Positions 17,053-25,110 of a stretch of DNA of 64,000 nt are shown here, piece by piece (the first letter of the stretch is position 1; each line of letters opens with the position of its first letter). The notes under the pieces were generated by a model that was given only the letters and a program-made list of their open reading frames with translations, was not told where the DNA came from and made no database searches. The position numbers and the translations under genes were made by a program. The DNA is from Mycolicibacterium goodii. GTDB taxonomy: Bacteria > Actinomycetota > Actinomycetes > Mycobacteriales > Mycobacteriaceae. The stretch lies in assembly GCF_022370755.2 (NCBI RefSeq), contig NZ_CP092364.2:5952001-6016000 (forward strand). The letters are read 5' to 3'.

Positions 17053-18015
17053 TCAGGCTCCCTTCGGGGCCGGTCCGAGTTCGCGCAGCAGGTCGGCCAT
17101 GCGGGAGTACGCCTTGTTGCGGTACGCGATGACCGCGGCCTTGGTGTCGTCGTCGAAGTCGCCCGTCCACCCCTTGCCGTTCTTGGTGCCGTGGCGGCCG
17201 GCGTCGACATTGTCCGTGAGGAGCTTGGGAGTGGCCATGCGCTCACCGAATTCGTTCTCCAGAGTGCGGAACCCCTTGACGTACACGTCGAGCCCGGCCT
17301 GATCGGCGATGGCGAACGGACCGAAGAAGCCCAACCGGAAGCCGAAAGTGGTGCGGACGATGGTGTCGACGTCCTCCATCGTGGCCACGCCCTGTTCGAC
17401 GATCAGCGTCGCCTCTTTCAGCAGGGCGTACTGCAGCCGGTTCAGTGCCATCCCGGGTGTGTCCGCCACCTGGGCGCCCTCACGTCCGGCCCGCACCAGA
17501 AGGTCCTTCACCGAATCGATGACCTCCTGTGTTGTGGCGTCACCCGCGACGAGCTCCACACCGGGGATGAACGGTGCCGGGTTGGAGAAGTGCACGGTGA
17601 GGAACCGCTCGGGGTTGGTGACCGCTTCGACGAGGACCTTCACCGGGATGGTGGACGTATTGGTACCGATGATCGTGTCGGGGCGGGCGCTCCTACACAC
17701 CCGTGCCAGCACGTCCTTCTTGACGTCGGGATCCTCGAAGACGGCTTCCATGACGAAGTCGACGTCGGCAACGGCGGCCTCGAGGCTCTCGCCGGCCGTG
17801 AGGTTGCTCATGATCGTGTCGGCGCTGCCAGGGCCGAACAGGCCCTGTTCTTCGAATTCCCGTGCCTCCCTGTCCAACCGCTTGAGCGCTTCGCGGGTGG
17901 CATCGGCGTTGACGTCGGCGATCTGGACCTTGAACCCGTTGAGAGCCAGGACCTGGGCGATCCCGCCGCCCATGTAACCGGCGCCGACGACTGTGACGGT
18001 GTTGATCTTGCGCAT
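17053..18015 (-). CDS. 3-hydroxyacyl-CoA-dehydrogenase-fold oxidoreductase, probably for a sugar acid
   Basis: 320 residues. The N-terminal Rossmann domain has GAGYMGGGIAQVLALNG for NAD binding. VHFSNPAPFIPGVELV near residues 140-155 supplies the catalytic His and Glu. The C-terminal helical domain (GMALNRLQYALLKEA, GFRLGFFGPFAIADQAGLD) is also present. In true 3-hydroxybutyryl-CoA dehydrogenases the motif is HFFNPVPVMKLVE. The variant here is closer in style to relatives acting on non-CoA hydroxy acids, such as L-gulonate 3-dehydrogenase and carnitine dehydrogenase. Its place between a GntP permease and a TIM-barrel enzyme supports oxidation of an aldonate to a 3-keto acid; the exact substrate is inferred. 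Confidence 0.72.
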   Translation of the reverse strand: MRKINTVTVVGAGYMGGGIAQVLALNGFKVQIADVNADATREALKRLDREAREFEEQGLFGPGSADTIMSNLTAGESLEAAVADVDFVMEAVFEDPDVKKDVLARVCRSARPDTIIGTNTSTIPVKVLVEAVTNPERFLTVHFSNPAPFIPGVELVAGDATTQEVIDSVKDLLVRAGREGAQVADTPGMALNRLQYALLKEATLIVEQGVATMEDVDTIVRTTFGFRLGFFGPFAIADQAGLDVYVKGFRTLENEFGERMATPKLLTDNVDAGRHGTKNGKGWTGDFDDDTKAAVIAYRNKAYSRMADLLRELGPAPKGA

Positions 18016-18039
18016 GAGATGTCCTTCGGATGTGGTGGA

Positions 18040-18960
18040 TCAGGCGAGTGCGGAGGTGAGGACCTGCAGGATGTACTCCCGGTTCTCGGCGCACACGCCC
18101 AGGGAATCGGAGCCGTAGTGCTCGCAGCAGAACGGACCCGAGTAGCCGAGTTCCAGTGCGAGACGGATGATCTGGCGGTAATTGATGTATCCGTACTTCA
18201 ACGGCAGCGGCGCGGAGCTGTAGGCGCCGGTCGCCGGATCGAAGTCTCGTGAGTAGTTCTTGATGTGCCAGAAGTTCGAGTACGGAAGCACTTTGGCATA
18301 CATCTCGGTGTAGTGCGGCATGGGCCGGTGCAGCCGGATCAGGTTCCCCAGATCGGGGTTGAGTCCCACCGCGTCGTGGTCGACGTCGCGGATGAACGCC
18401 ACCGCGTCGTCCGGCGTTCCGATGTAGGTGTCCTCGTACATCTCGAGGCTGAGCTGGATGCCGTTGGTGCGGGCGTGGTCACCGAGCTCCCGGACGCGTT
18501 CGATCGCCAGGTCGCGCAGCGCCGGATCGTCCACGTGCCCCTGCACCAACCAGAACCAGATCTGCTCGTCCTGCTCGGGGGTGATCGCCTGCATGAAGCC
18601 GGTGTTGACGATGGTGGCCCCGAACGACGGTGCCAGGTCGATGAGGCGGTGAGCGTCGGCGAGGTTCTGCTCGCCGTTCTCGACGTCGACGACGGAGTTG
18701 CGCGTCATGGAGATCGACGAGATCGCCAGACCCTCGTCGCTCAGGACCGTGCGGAACTCCTCGACGCGACTGTCCGAGAGCGCGGCGAGCGGAACCCAGG
18801 CGTCGGTGGGGTCGATGTGGTCGAAGCCGAGTTCACGGACCTGTCGCAGTTGCTTCGCCCACACGCCGGCCGGGGCGTCCTTGATGTGGCCGCCATCGGG
18901 CGCTCGATTGCCGAATCCCAGCATGTTCGCCGCGATCGGCCAGGTGTGAGCAGAGTACAT
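18040..18960 (-). CDS. Xylose-isomerase-like TIM-barrel enzyme (sugar isomerase or keto-acid decarboxylase)
   Basis: 306 residues of the AP-endonuclease-2/xylose isomerase-like TIM-barrel family. Likely metal ligands are Glu in LSLEMYEDTYIG, Asp in VGLNPDLGNL, His in NFWHIKNYSRDF and Glu in PFCCEHYGSDS. Relatives include hydroxypyruvate isomerase, tagatose epimerases, 2-oxo-tetronate isomerase and, as I recall, a decarboxylase that turns 3-oxo-isoapionate into L-erythrulose. It is the promoter-proximal gene of the minus-strand unit and is followed 24 nt later by the oxidoreductase. With the tetrulose kinase and isomerases in the same locus, decarboxylation or isomerisation of a keto-acid product is plausible but unproved. 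Confidence 0.7.
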   Translation of the reverse strand: MYSAHTWPIAANMLGFGNRAPDGGHIKDAPAGVWAKQLRQVRELGFDHIDPTDAWVPLAALSDSRVEEFRTVLSDEGLAISSISMTRNSVVDVENGEQNLADAHRLIDLAPSFGATIVNTGFMQAITPEQDEQIWFWLVQGHVDDPALRDLAIERVRELGDHARTNGIQLSLEMYEDTYIGTPDDAVAFIRDVDHDAVGLNPDLGNLIRLHRPMPHYTEMYAKVLPYSNFWHIKNYSRDFDPATGAYSSAPLPLKYGYINYRQIIRLALELGYSGPFCCEHYGSDSLGVCAENREYILQVLTSALA

Positions 18961-18978
18961 CCCTGGTCCTCCAAGTGG

Positions 18979-19014
18979 TTTGTGTCACAAATTGCTCGTT
19001 AAATCACATAGGAT
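18979..19014. promoter_or_regulatory. Divergent operator region for the GntR regulator
   Basis: Two candidate sites lie between the TIM-barrel start (18960) and the GntR start. TTTGTGTCACAAA (18979-18991) is a dyad that fits the FadR-type GntR pattern TNGTNNNACNA. ATCACATAGGAT (19003-19014) matches 10 of 12 bases of the perfect palindrome ATCCTATAGGAT found before the kinase operon at 19927-19938. The shared sequence is the better candidate for a common operator. Confidence 0.5.
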
Positions 19015-19022
19015 ATAGGGGT

Positions 19023-19913
19023 GTGACCCCGTCGTGTCAACGCCGGTTAGACTTCAGCGCGACTCTGTCGGGCCGCAATCATGAGCCCGACGCGTCCGAG
19101 GCGGCAGTGGAGCCGCGCGTGCGCAATGGGCGTGAAGTGGAAGCCGACCTGGAAGCAGTCTTGAAAGCAGATCCGGAAGCAGACCTGGAAGCGGGCCGGG
19201 AACCCGAGGGAGACCCGAGGCCGGTCCGCAGCACGCTCGTCGACCAGGTCTATGAGCGGCTGATGGAGCTGGTCCTCAACGGAACCCTGAAGGCGGGAGA
19301 TCCGGTCAGCATTGACGGAACCGCCCGTCACCTGGGCGTTTCACAAACGCCGGTGCGGGAGGCGCTGGCCCGCATGGAGTCGACGGGCCTCGTCGTCCGG
19401 GTGGCGATGCGCGGGTACCGCGTGCCGGAGATGCCGGATGCCAAGGAGATCGCCGACATCATGGACGCCCGGTTGCTCATCGAGCCACAACTGGCCGAAC
19501 TGGCCTGCGCCCACGCGGATCCGCAATGGCTGGGCGCGCTGGAGCAGGCGATCGACGAACAGGAACGCGCGCCGCACACCGCGGACGCCGCGGCGATCAG
19601 GCAGTACCACCGCGCCGACGAGCAGTTCCACCGGCTTATCGCCGAACGTGCAGGTAACGCGGCACTTCTGCGCGCCTACGACGCACTGGGCGGGCACGGC
19701 CAACGGTTCCGGCTGTTCATCGGTGTAGGCGTGCAGGACTCCGATTTCGCAGTCGCCGAGCACCGGGAACTTCTGGCCGCGTTCCGGCGCGGATACGGGC
19801 CCGAGGTGTACCGCATCATGCATGCCCACATCAGCGGCGTGAAGGAACGCGCACTGGCCGAGCATGCCGAGGCCGTCCACACGCACTCGGCGCAGAATGG
19901 CCGTCACCGCTGA
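19023..19913 (+). CDS. GntR/FadR-family regulator of the tetrulose locus
   Basis: 296 residues from GTG 19023. The winged helix spans about 75-140: LVDQVYERLMELVLNGTLKA, then GTARHLGVSQTPVREALARM. The FCD ligand domain follows (MDARLLIEPQLAELA, EQFHRLIAERAGN, EHRELLAAF, with metal-ligand His residues such as MHAHISG). An unusual acidic N-terminal extension with repeated EADLEA-like units precedes the DNA-binding domain, so a later start (for example GTG 19108) is possible. It separates the minus-strand permease/oxidoreductase unit from the plus-strand kinase/isomerase unit, and related operator sequences occur before both, so it probably coordinates them. Confidence 0.83.
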   Translation: MTPSCQRRLDFSATLSGRNHEPDASEAAVEPRVRNGREVEADLEAVLKADPEADLEAGREPEGDPRPVRSTLVDQVYERLMELVLNGTLKAGDPVSIDGTARHLGVSQTPVREALARMESTGLVVRVAMRGYRVPEMPDAKEIADIMDARLLIEPQLAELACAHADPQWLGALEQAIDEQERAPHTADAAAIRQYHRADEQFHRLIAERAGNAALLRAYDALGGHGQRFRLFIGVGVQDSDFAVAEHRELLAAFRRGYGPEVYRIMHAHISGVKERALAEHAEAVHTHSAQNGRHR

Positions 19914-19926
19914 CTTCGTGACCGAA

Positions 19927-19938
19927 ATCCTATAGGAT
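19927..19938. promoter_or_regulatory. Palindromic GntR operator before the kinase operon
   Basis: A perfect 12-bp palindrome, ATCCTATAGGAT, lies 14 nt after the GntR stop and 71 nt before the kinase start. A 10/12 match lies in the divergent promoter region at 19003-19014. The repeat of an AT-rich dyad in otherwise GC-rich DNA on both sides of the regulator gene supports an operator. Confidence 0.6.
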
Positions 19939-20009
19939 CGTGTCATCCCGACCGCGTCACGCAGTGCTTGCACCGCGCCCTGACCGGACCCATTCCGAAG
20001 GATGGAACA

Positions 20010-21725
20010 GTGACGTACCTCCTGAACTCCCCGGACGACTTCGCCGACCAGGCGGTCCGGGGCCTCGTGGCCGCCAACCCCGACCTCCTCACCGAGGTTC
20101 CCGGCGGTGTCGTCCGGTCGACCGAGACCCCGAAGGGCCAACCCGCCCTGGTGATCGGTGGGGGCTCAGGCCACTACCCGGCCTTCGCCGGATGGGTCGG
20201 ACCCGGCATGGGGCACGGCGCACCGTGCGGCAACATCTTCTCGTCGCCATCGGCGACCGAGGTCTACTCCGTGGTGCGCAACGCCGAGAACGGCGGCGGC
20301 GTCATCCTCGGATTCGGCAACTACGCCGGTGACGTCCTGCACTTCGGTCTCGCCGCAGAGAAGTTGCGGCACGAGGGCATCGACGTGCGCATCGTCACCG
20401 TCAGCGACGACATCGCCTCCAACAGTCCGCAGAACCACCGCGACCGACGCGGCGTCGCCGGCGACCTGCCGGTGTTCAAGATCGCCGGTGCCGCAATCGA
20501 AGCCGGCGCAAACCTCGACGAAGCCGAGCGGGTGGCCTGGAAGGCCAACGATGCGACCCGCTCGTTCGGCGTGGCATTCGAGGGCTGCACCCTGCCCGGC
20601 GCAGATGAGCCGCTGTTCCACGTCGAAAAAGGCTGGATGGGCGTGGGGCTGGGGATCCACGGCGAGCCGGGCGTGCGGGACAACCGTCTCGGCACCGCGG
20701 CCGAGGTCGCGGACATGCTGTTCGACGAAGTGACGGCCGAGGAGCCTCCCCGCGGCGAGAACGGGTACGACGGCCGCGTGGCGGTGATCCTCAACGGTCT
20801 CGGCACGGTGAAATACGAAGAGCTCTTCGTCGTGTACGGACGCATCGCCGAACGCCTTGCCGAGCAAGGGTTCACCGTCGTACGCCCAGAGGTCGGTGAA
20901 TTCGTCACCAGCCTGGACATGGCCGGTGTGTCGTTGACCATGGTGTTCCTCGACGACGAACTCGAACGGTTGTGGACCGCACCGGTGGAGACGCCGGCCT
21001 ACCGCCGCGGGGCGATGCCGACCGTGGACCGCACACCTCGCACCGCGATCTGGGACGCCGCGGAGACGAACATCCCGCAGTCCACCGAGGACTCGCGGGA
21101 CTGCGCACGCAATATCGTTGCGGTGCTTGAGACTTTGCATCAGGTGTGTGCCGACAACGAGGGCGAACTGGGCCGCATCGACGCGGTCGCCGGCGACGGT
21201 GACCACGGCCAGGGCATGACGTTCGGATCCCGCGGTGCGGCGCAGGCGGCGCGCCGCGCGGTGGACCAGAACGCAGGCGCACGCACGACGCTGCTGCTGG
21301 CCGGTCAGGCCTGGGCCGACGCGGCAGGCGGAACTTCCGGTGCGCTGTGGGGCGCGGCGCTGACCAGCGCCGGAGGCGTCTTCACCGATACCGACGGTGC
21401 GGGCGACCAGACCATTGTCGACGCCATCTGCGCCGGCATCGACGCCGTCCTGCGGCTCGGCGGCGCGCAACCGGGGGACAAGACCATGGTCGACGCGGCC
21501 GTGCCTTTCCGCGATGCGCTCCGCGCGTCGTTCGACACGCAGGCCGGTCCCGCGATCGCCAGCGCAGCCAAGGTGGCGCGCGAAGCCGCCGAGAAAACTG
21601 CGGACATAGCCGCGCGACTGGGTCGCGCGCGGGTACTCGGGGAGAAGAGCGTCGGCACGCCCGACCCGGGTGCACTGTCGTTCGCGCTGTTGATGAAAGC
21701 CCTGGGCGAGCACCTCACCCAGTGA
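20010..21725 (+). CDS. DhaK-DhaL fusion kinase, probable erythrulose kinase (LerK/DerK type)
   Basis: 571 residues, ATP-dependent dihydroxyacetone-kinase architecture. Residues 1-330 are the DhaK domain: VIGGGSGHYPAFAGWVGPGM, VRIVTVSDDIAS, and GIHGEPGVRDNR carrying the His that holds the keto substrate covalently. Residues about 370-570 are the ATP-binding DhaL domain, with the metal-chelating DAVAGDGDHGQGMTFGSRG and GGTSGALWGAAL. GTG 20010 follows GAAGGATGG. In M. smegmatis, fusions of this kind beside RpiB and TIM paralogues phosphorylate L- or D-erythrulose in tetritol catabolism. The two isomerase genes directly downstream make that assignment likelier than dihydroxyacetone. L versus D specificity cannot be read here. 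Confidence 0.83.
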   Translation: MTYLLNSPDDFADQAVRGLVAANPDLLTEVPGGVVRSTETPKGQPALVIGGGSGHYPAFAGWVGPGMGHGAPCGNIFSSPSATEVYSVVRNAENGGGVILGFGNYAGDVLHFGLAAEKLRHEGIDVRIVTVSDDIASNSPQNHRDRRGVAGDLPVFKIAGAAIEAGANLDEAERVAWKANDATRSFGVAFEGCTLPGADEPLFHVEKGWMGVGLGIHGEPGVRDNRLGTAAEVADMLFDEVTAEEPPRGENGYDGRVAVILNGLGTVKYEELFVVYGRIAERLAEQGFTVVRPEVGEFVTSLDMAGVSLTMVFLDDELERLWTAPVETPAYRRGAMPTVDRTPRTAIWDAAETNIPQSTEDSRDCARNIVAVLETLHQVCADNEGELGRIDAVAGDGDHGQGMTFGSRGAAQAARRAVDQNAGARTTLLLAGQAWADAAGGTSGALWGAALTSAGGVFTDTDGAGDQTIVDAICAGIDAVLRLGGAQPGDKTMVDAAVPFRDALRASFDTQAGPAIASAAKVAREAAEKTADIAARLGRARVLGEKSVGTPDPGALSFALLMKALGEHLTQ

Positions 21726-21742
21726 ACGAGAAGGAGAGAACC

Positions 21743-22201
21743 ATGGCGTTGAAGATCGTCATCGGCGGCGACAACGCCGGATTCAACTACAAGGAAGCGC
21801 TGCGCAAGGACCTCGAGTCCGACGACCGGGTGGCCTCTGTCGAAGACGTCGGCGTCGCAGGCATCGACGACAACACGTCCTATCCGAATGTCGCAGTGGC
21901 GGCCGCCGAGAAGATCGCGCGGGGCGAAGCCGACCGTGCGCTGCTGATCTGCGGTACCGGGCTGGGCGTGGCGATTGCGGCCAACAAGGTCAAGGGCATA
22001 CGCGCGGTCACCGCACACGATGTGTACTCCGTCCAGCGGTCCGTACTGTCGAACAACGCGCAGGTGTTGTGCATGGGCGAGCGGGTCGTGGGGCTGGAAC
22101 TGGCGCGTGCGCTGGTGAAGGAATGGCTCGGCCTCGAGTTCGACCCGCAGTCCGCCTCCGCCGCCAAGGTCAATGACATCTGTGCGTACGAGGGAGCCTG
22201 A
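21743..22201 (+). CDS. RpiB-family isomerase, probable D-erythrulose 4-phosphate isomerase (DerI type)
   Basis: 152 residues of the ribose-5-phosphate isomerase B/LacAB family. IGGDNAGFNYKEAL gives the N-terminal phosphate/substrate loop, and LLICGTGLGVAIAANKVKGI is the GTGxG active-site loop whose Cys is the catalytic base of the RpiB type. AHDVYSVQRSVLSNNAQVLCMG is the remaining family block. In the erythrulose pathway this class converts D-erythrulose 4-phosphate to D-erythrose 4-phosphate, which enters the pentose phosphate pathway. AAGGAGAG gives a strong ribosome-binding site for ATG 21743. It overlaps the next gene by 29 bp. Confidence 0.85.
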   Translation: MALKIVIGGDNAGFNYKEALRKDLESDDRVASVEDVGVAGIDDNTSYPNVAVAAAEKIARGEADRALLICGTGLGVAIAANKVKGIRAVTAHDVYSVQRSVLSNNAQVLCMGERVVGLELARALVKEWLGLEFDPQSASAAKVNDICAYEGA

Positions 22202-22985
22202 GGCGCGGGCGCTCGGCGCCGCGCAGCTGTGGATCGGCACCAGCTGGAAGATGAACAAGGGCCTCGCCGAGTCCCGTCGCTACGCGCGCGAACTCGCCGA
22301 CTACGTCAGTGCGAACGCGATACCCGGCGTCCAGCCGTTCATCATCCCGTCGTTCACCGCACTCGCCGCCACCCGTGACGAGTTGGGCGACGATTCGCCG
22401 GTGCTGCTCGGGGTGCAGAACGCACACTGGGAGGACCACGGAGCCTGGACCGGCGAGGTCTCGGTCGCGCAGGCAAAGGACGCCGGAGCGCAGCTCGTCG
22501 AGATCGGTCACTCCGAGCGTCGCGAGCACTTCGGCGAAACCCTCGAGACCACGCGACTCAAGGTGGCCGCGGCGCTCGCGCACGGTCTGGTGCCGCTGCT
22601 CTGCATCGGCGAGAGCGCCGAGACCAAACGCGCCGGCGACTCATCCAGATTCATCCTGGAGCAGGCCGCCGGCGCGCTCGACGGTCTCACCGACGAGCAG
22701 CTGCGCCGAGTTCTCATTGCGTACGAACCGATCTGGGCGATCGGCGAGCACGGCCGGCCCGCCACCGTCGAGGAATTACGCAAGCCGTTCGCCGACCTGG
22801 GACGCGAATATGGCGGCAGCACACTCGGTCTGCTCTACGGCGGGTCGGTGAACACCGACAACGCCGAGGAGCTGCTCGGCATCGACCACGTCACGGGACT
22901 GTTCATCGGCCGAGCCGCGTGGCAATTGCCCGGATATGTGCGGATCCTCGAGCTGGCCGCGGCTCATCCCAAGGCGAGCGCCTGA
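22173..22985 (+). CDS. Triose-phosphate-isomerase paralogue, probable L-erythrulose 1-phosphate isomerase (LerI type)
   Basis: 270 residues, TIM family. GTSWKMNKG carries Asn and the active-site Lys, VEIGHSERREHFGET the catalytic His and following loop, and IAYEPIWAIGEHGRPA the catalytic Glu. LLYGGSVNTDNAEELL is the phosphate-binding end. Loop 6 departs from the strict AIGTGKTA of housekeeping TIM, with IGEHGRPA instead, as expected for a paralogue with another substrate. In the tetritol pathway this class turns L-erythrulose 1-phosphate into D-erythrulose 4-phosphate, the substrate of the adjacent RpiB protein. ATG 22173 overlaps the RpiB gene; GTG 22182 is an alternative. Confidence 0.82.
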   Translation: MTSVRTREPEARALGAAQLWIGTSWKMNKGLAESRRYARELADYVSANAIPGVQPFIIPSFTALAATRDELGDDSPVLLGVQNAHWEDHGAWTGEVSVAQAKDAGAQLVEIGHSERREHFGETLETTRLKVAAALAHGLVPLLCIGESAETKRAGDSSRFILEQAAGALDGLTDEQLRRVLIAYEPIWAIGEHGRPATVEELRKPFADLGREYGGSTLGLLYGGSVNTDNAEELLGIDHVTGLFIGRAAWQLPGYVRILELAAAHPKASA

Positions 22986-23053
22986 GCAGTCGGGGTGTGC
23001 ACGGTCGGCCGCACGGCGTCAACCCGTTCACAGCACATCGCTTGGTCGCACCG

Positions 23054-23971
23054 TCAGCACACCTGCGACCAGTTGGGGACATGGTCACGTAGCGGCATAT
23101 CGACGGATGAGTCGGCATTGAGCTCAGCGATCTGGTCGAGGAACGCGCGCGCGACCGGCCCAGCACTGGCGCTGATGGCGATGGCTAGGTGACGAATTGT
23201 CTTGGGTACGAGCGGTCGAACTGCAACATCGCTGGGACAATCGAGAAATGCGGCCGCGGGCAGAATGCTCACTGCGAGTCCGGCCCGCACGATCTCGATG
23301 GCCGTCGCCATGTCGTGGGCCTCATACGCGATGTCGAACTCAACCCCGTTGTCGCGGGCGACGGCCATGAATACTCTCGCGCATCCGCCCGTCGTCCCGA
23401 CGAACGGCTCTCTCGACAGCTGTGCATAGGTGATCTGATTGAGCGTGGCCAAGGGATGGCAGGCGGGAACCACTGCCAACATCGGTTGGGCAGTGAGGAA
23501 TGCGGCAGTCAGTCCACGTGCGGGCAAGGTCACCACACCGGCCTCAGCGGCACCCTGGTCAAGCCAGTCGCGTACCTCCGGTTCGCTTCCCTCCAGGATT
23601 CGGACATCGACGTGCGGATAGCGCCCGACGAAGATTTCGACTTGCGGCTCGATGATATGCCGGGTTGTGAAATGCAGGCTCGCCAACCGCAGCGGTCCCG
23701 CCACTCCGCCGCTCATCAGCGCGATCTCGGACTCAAGTTGATCCCAGTGCCGCAGAGCGTCGCGGGAGCGATCCACTGCCAGTTTTCCGACTTCGGTGAG
23801 AACCACACCTTCCGGGGTCCGCTTGAGCAACGGCATCCCCAACTCCTTTTCAAGGCTCGCCACTGAACGGCTGACCGCTGGTTGGGACAAGTTCATGAAC
23901 CTGCCCGCGGCGGAGAAACCGCCGTGCTCGACCACAGCGAGAAAAGTCCTGAGTTGAATGAACGATGGCAT
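23054..23971 (-). CDS. LysR-family transcriptional regulator
   Basis: 305 residues. The N-terminal helix-turn-helix is LRTFLAVVEHGGFSAAGRFM followed by NLSQPAVSRSVASLEKELG, a classic LysR signature. The effector-binding domain (90-300) includes GPLRLASLHFTTRHIIEPQV and GLAVSILPAAAFL. It is transcribed on the minus strand, 135 nt after the end of the NmrA-like gene; target and ligand are unknown. ATG 23971 follows a possible GTG at 23974. It is convergent with the TIM paralogue, with 68 nt between stops. Confidence 0.88.
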   Translation of the reverse strand: MPSFIQLRTFLAVVEHGGFSAAGRFMNLSQPAVSRSVASLEKELGMPLLKRTPEGVVLTEVGKLAVDRSRDALRHWDQLESEIALMSGGVAGPLRLASLHFTTRHIIEPQVEIFVGRYPHVDVRILEGSEPEVRDWLDQGAAEAGVVTLPARGLTAAFLTAQPMLAVVPACHPLATLNQITYAQLSREPFVGTTGGCARVFMAVARDNGVEFDIAYEAHDMATAIEIVRAGLAVSILPAAAFLDCPSDVAVRPLVPKTIRHLAIAISASAGPVARAFLDQIAELNADSSVDMPLRDHVPNWSQVC

Positions 23972-24106
23972 CACTAATCTTGTGTCGGGTAGAGAGGCGC
24001 GTTCATGCCGTGTACAACGTCGGCCACCTCATTGATCGTTCACACCGTTTCGTCGTCCTGAACGCACCCGGCACGGACCTGGAGGGGAACGACGCCAAAC
24101 CGCTGC

Positions 24107-25006
24107 TTACGTCGATGACCGGCTCGACTGTAGGTGTGCCGACAAGAAGCTCTCGAACGTCGTTGGGGTGCGCGTCTCGGCGTTGCGGGTCTGCAGCATG
24201 GTGATTCGGCGCTCGGCGACATCAATCGTCATATCCACGACGCCCTGCGCCATGTGAGCCGAGAAGCCCGAACTGAGCAGACCGTTACGCATGGTTTCGG
24301 CGTCGACGGTGTCATAGGTCGCGTCCGTGCGCCCGACAATGCGTCCAATTACCTCCGTCAACTCATACAGCGTGACGTCGGCAGGTCCCTGCAACTCCAA
24401 CACGGGGTTTGTCGCAGTTCGCTTGCCGGTCAGGAGATCGGCTGCGACTGTACCGATGTCTGCTGTGGCGATGGCAGGCAGCGCGAGATCACCAGGGATG
24501 AGTCCTCGTGCCACGCCGTTGGCGCGGATCTGATCCACCATGGGTAACGCGTTCTCCATGAACCAGCCTGGTCGTAGGTGAGTGGCTTGCACCCAACCGA
24601 CGGTGGCGATGGCTTCCTCCAGTGGACGCAGGCCCCATACCGGTCCACGGGCGCCGACGTAATTGGCGGCCCAGCCGCTGAGTACCACCACTCGCTGCAG
24701 TTCTGGCAGATCGGCCAACGCCTGCCGATAGGCGTCGATGACGCGTTGTTGGTACCGGTTGAAGTCAAGGCTGTCGGGAATGATTCCGGGCGCCAACATC
24801 ACGAACGCGGCCTCAGCACCGTCGAATGCCCAACGGACGGAGTCCGTGTCCTCCGGGTCCACGGTTACGGCTTCGGCCCCACGCGCGCTGTAGGACGTGA
24901 GACGATCGAGGGTGCGGCCGAGCACTCTGACGCTTTCACCGGAGCTGAGGAGCGCCTCGGCGACGGCAGAGCCGGTTCGGCTGGTGGCCGCTGACACGAC
25001 GATCAT
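24107..25006 (-). CDS. NmrA-type NAD(P)-binding Rossmann protein
   Basis: 299 residues of the atypical SDR/NmrA group. MIVVSAATSRTGSAVAEALL is an altered Gly-rich loop (usual GATGxxG). LGRTLDRLTSYSARGAEAVT is the nucleotide-selecting strand, and AFVMLAPGI, VVVLSGWAANY and THLRPGWFMENAL follow. Such proteins are quinone or azo reductases, or redox sensors that bind NADP without turnover. AAAGGAAAG precedes ATG 25006; a GTG five codons earlier is less well placed. It lies downstream of the MBL/MmyB pair on the same strand, 104 nt away. Confidence 0.78.
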   Translation of the reverse strand: MIVVSAATSRTGSAVAEALLSSGESVRVLGRTLDRLTSYSARGAEAVTVDPEDTDSVRWAFDGAEAAFVMLAPGIIPDSLDFNRYQQRVIDAYRQALADLPELQRVVVLSGWAANYVGARGPVWGLRPLEEAIATVGWVQATHLRPGWFMENALPMVDQIRANGVARGLIPGDLALPAIATADIGTVAADLLTGKRTATNPVLELQGPADVTLYELTEVIGRIVGRTDATYDTVDAETMRNGLLSSGFSAHMAQGVVDMTIDVAERRITMLQTRNAETRTPTTFESFLSAHLQSSRSST

Positions 25007-25110
25007 GGTCTTTCCTTTCACTGTCGATGCACTCCATTGGCCGCAGTACGGTGCGGCGAGGAGATATTCGGGAGATTTCGGAGAACGGTTCAGGGCGGTT
25101 CGGGAAGTAC

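Noticed and set aside
17053..18015. Calling this gene 3-hydroxybutyryl-CoA dehydrogenase (fadB2 or hbd)
   Set aside because: The fold is right, but the active-site block and the GntP/TIM-barrel context favour a non-CoA hydroxy-acid substrate.
20166..21713. A 515-codon frame antisense to the DhaK-DhaL gene
   Set aside because: A shadow of the GC-rich third positions of the real gene; composition is biased and no domain is recognisable.
22173..22201. Overlap of the RpiB and TIM genes taken as a possible frameshift or fusion
   Set aside because: Both proteins are full length with intact termini; a 29-bp overlap is compatible with coupled translation.
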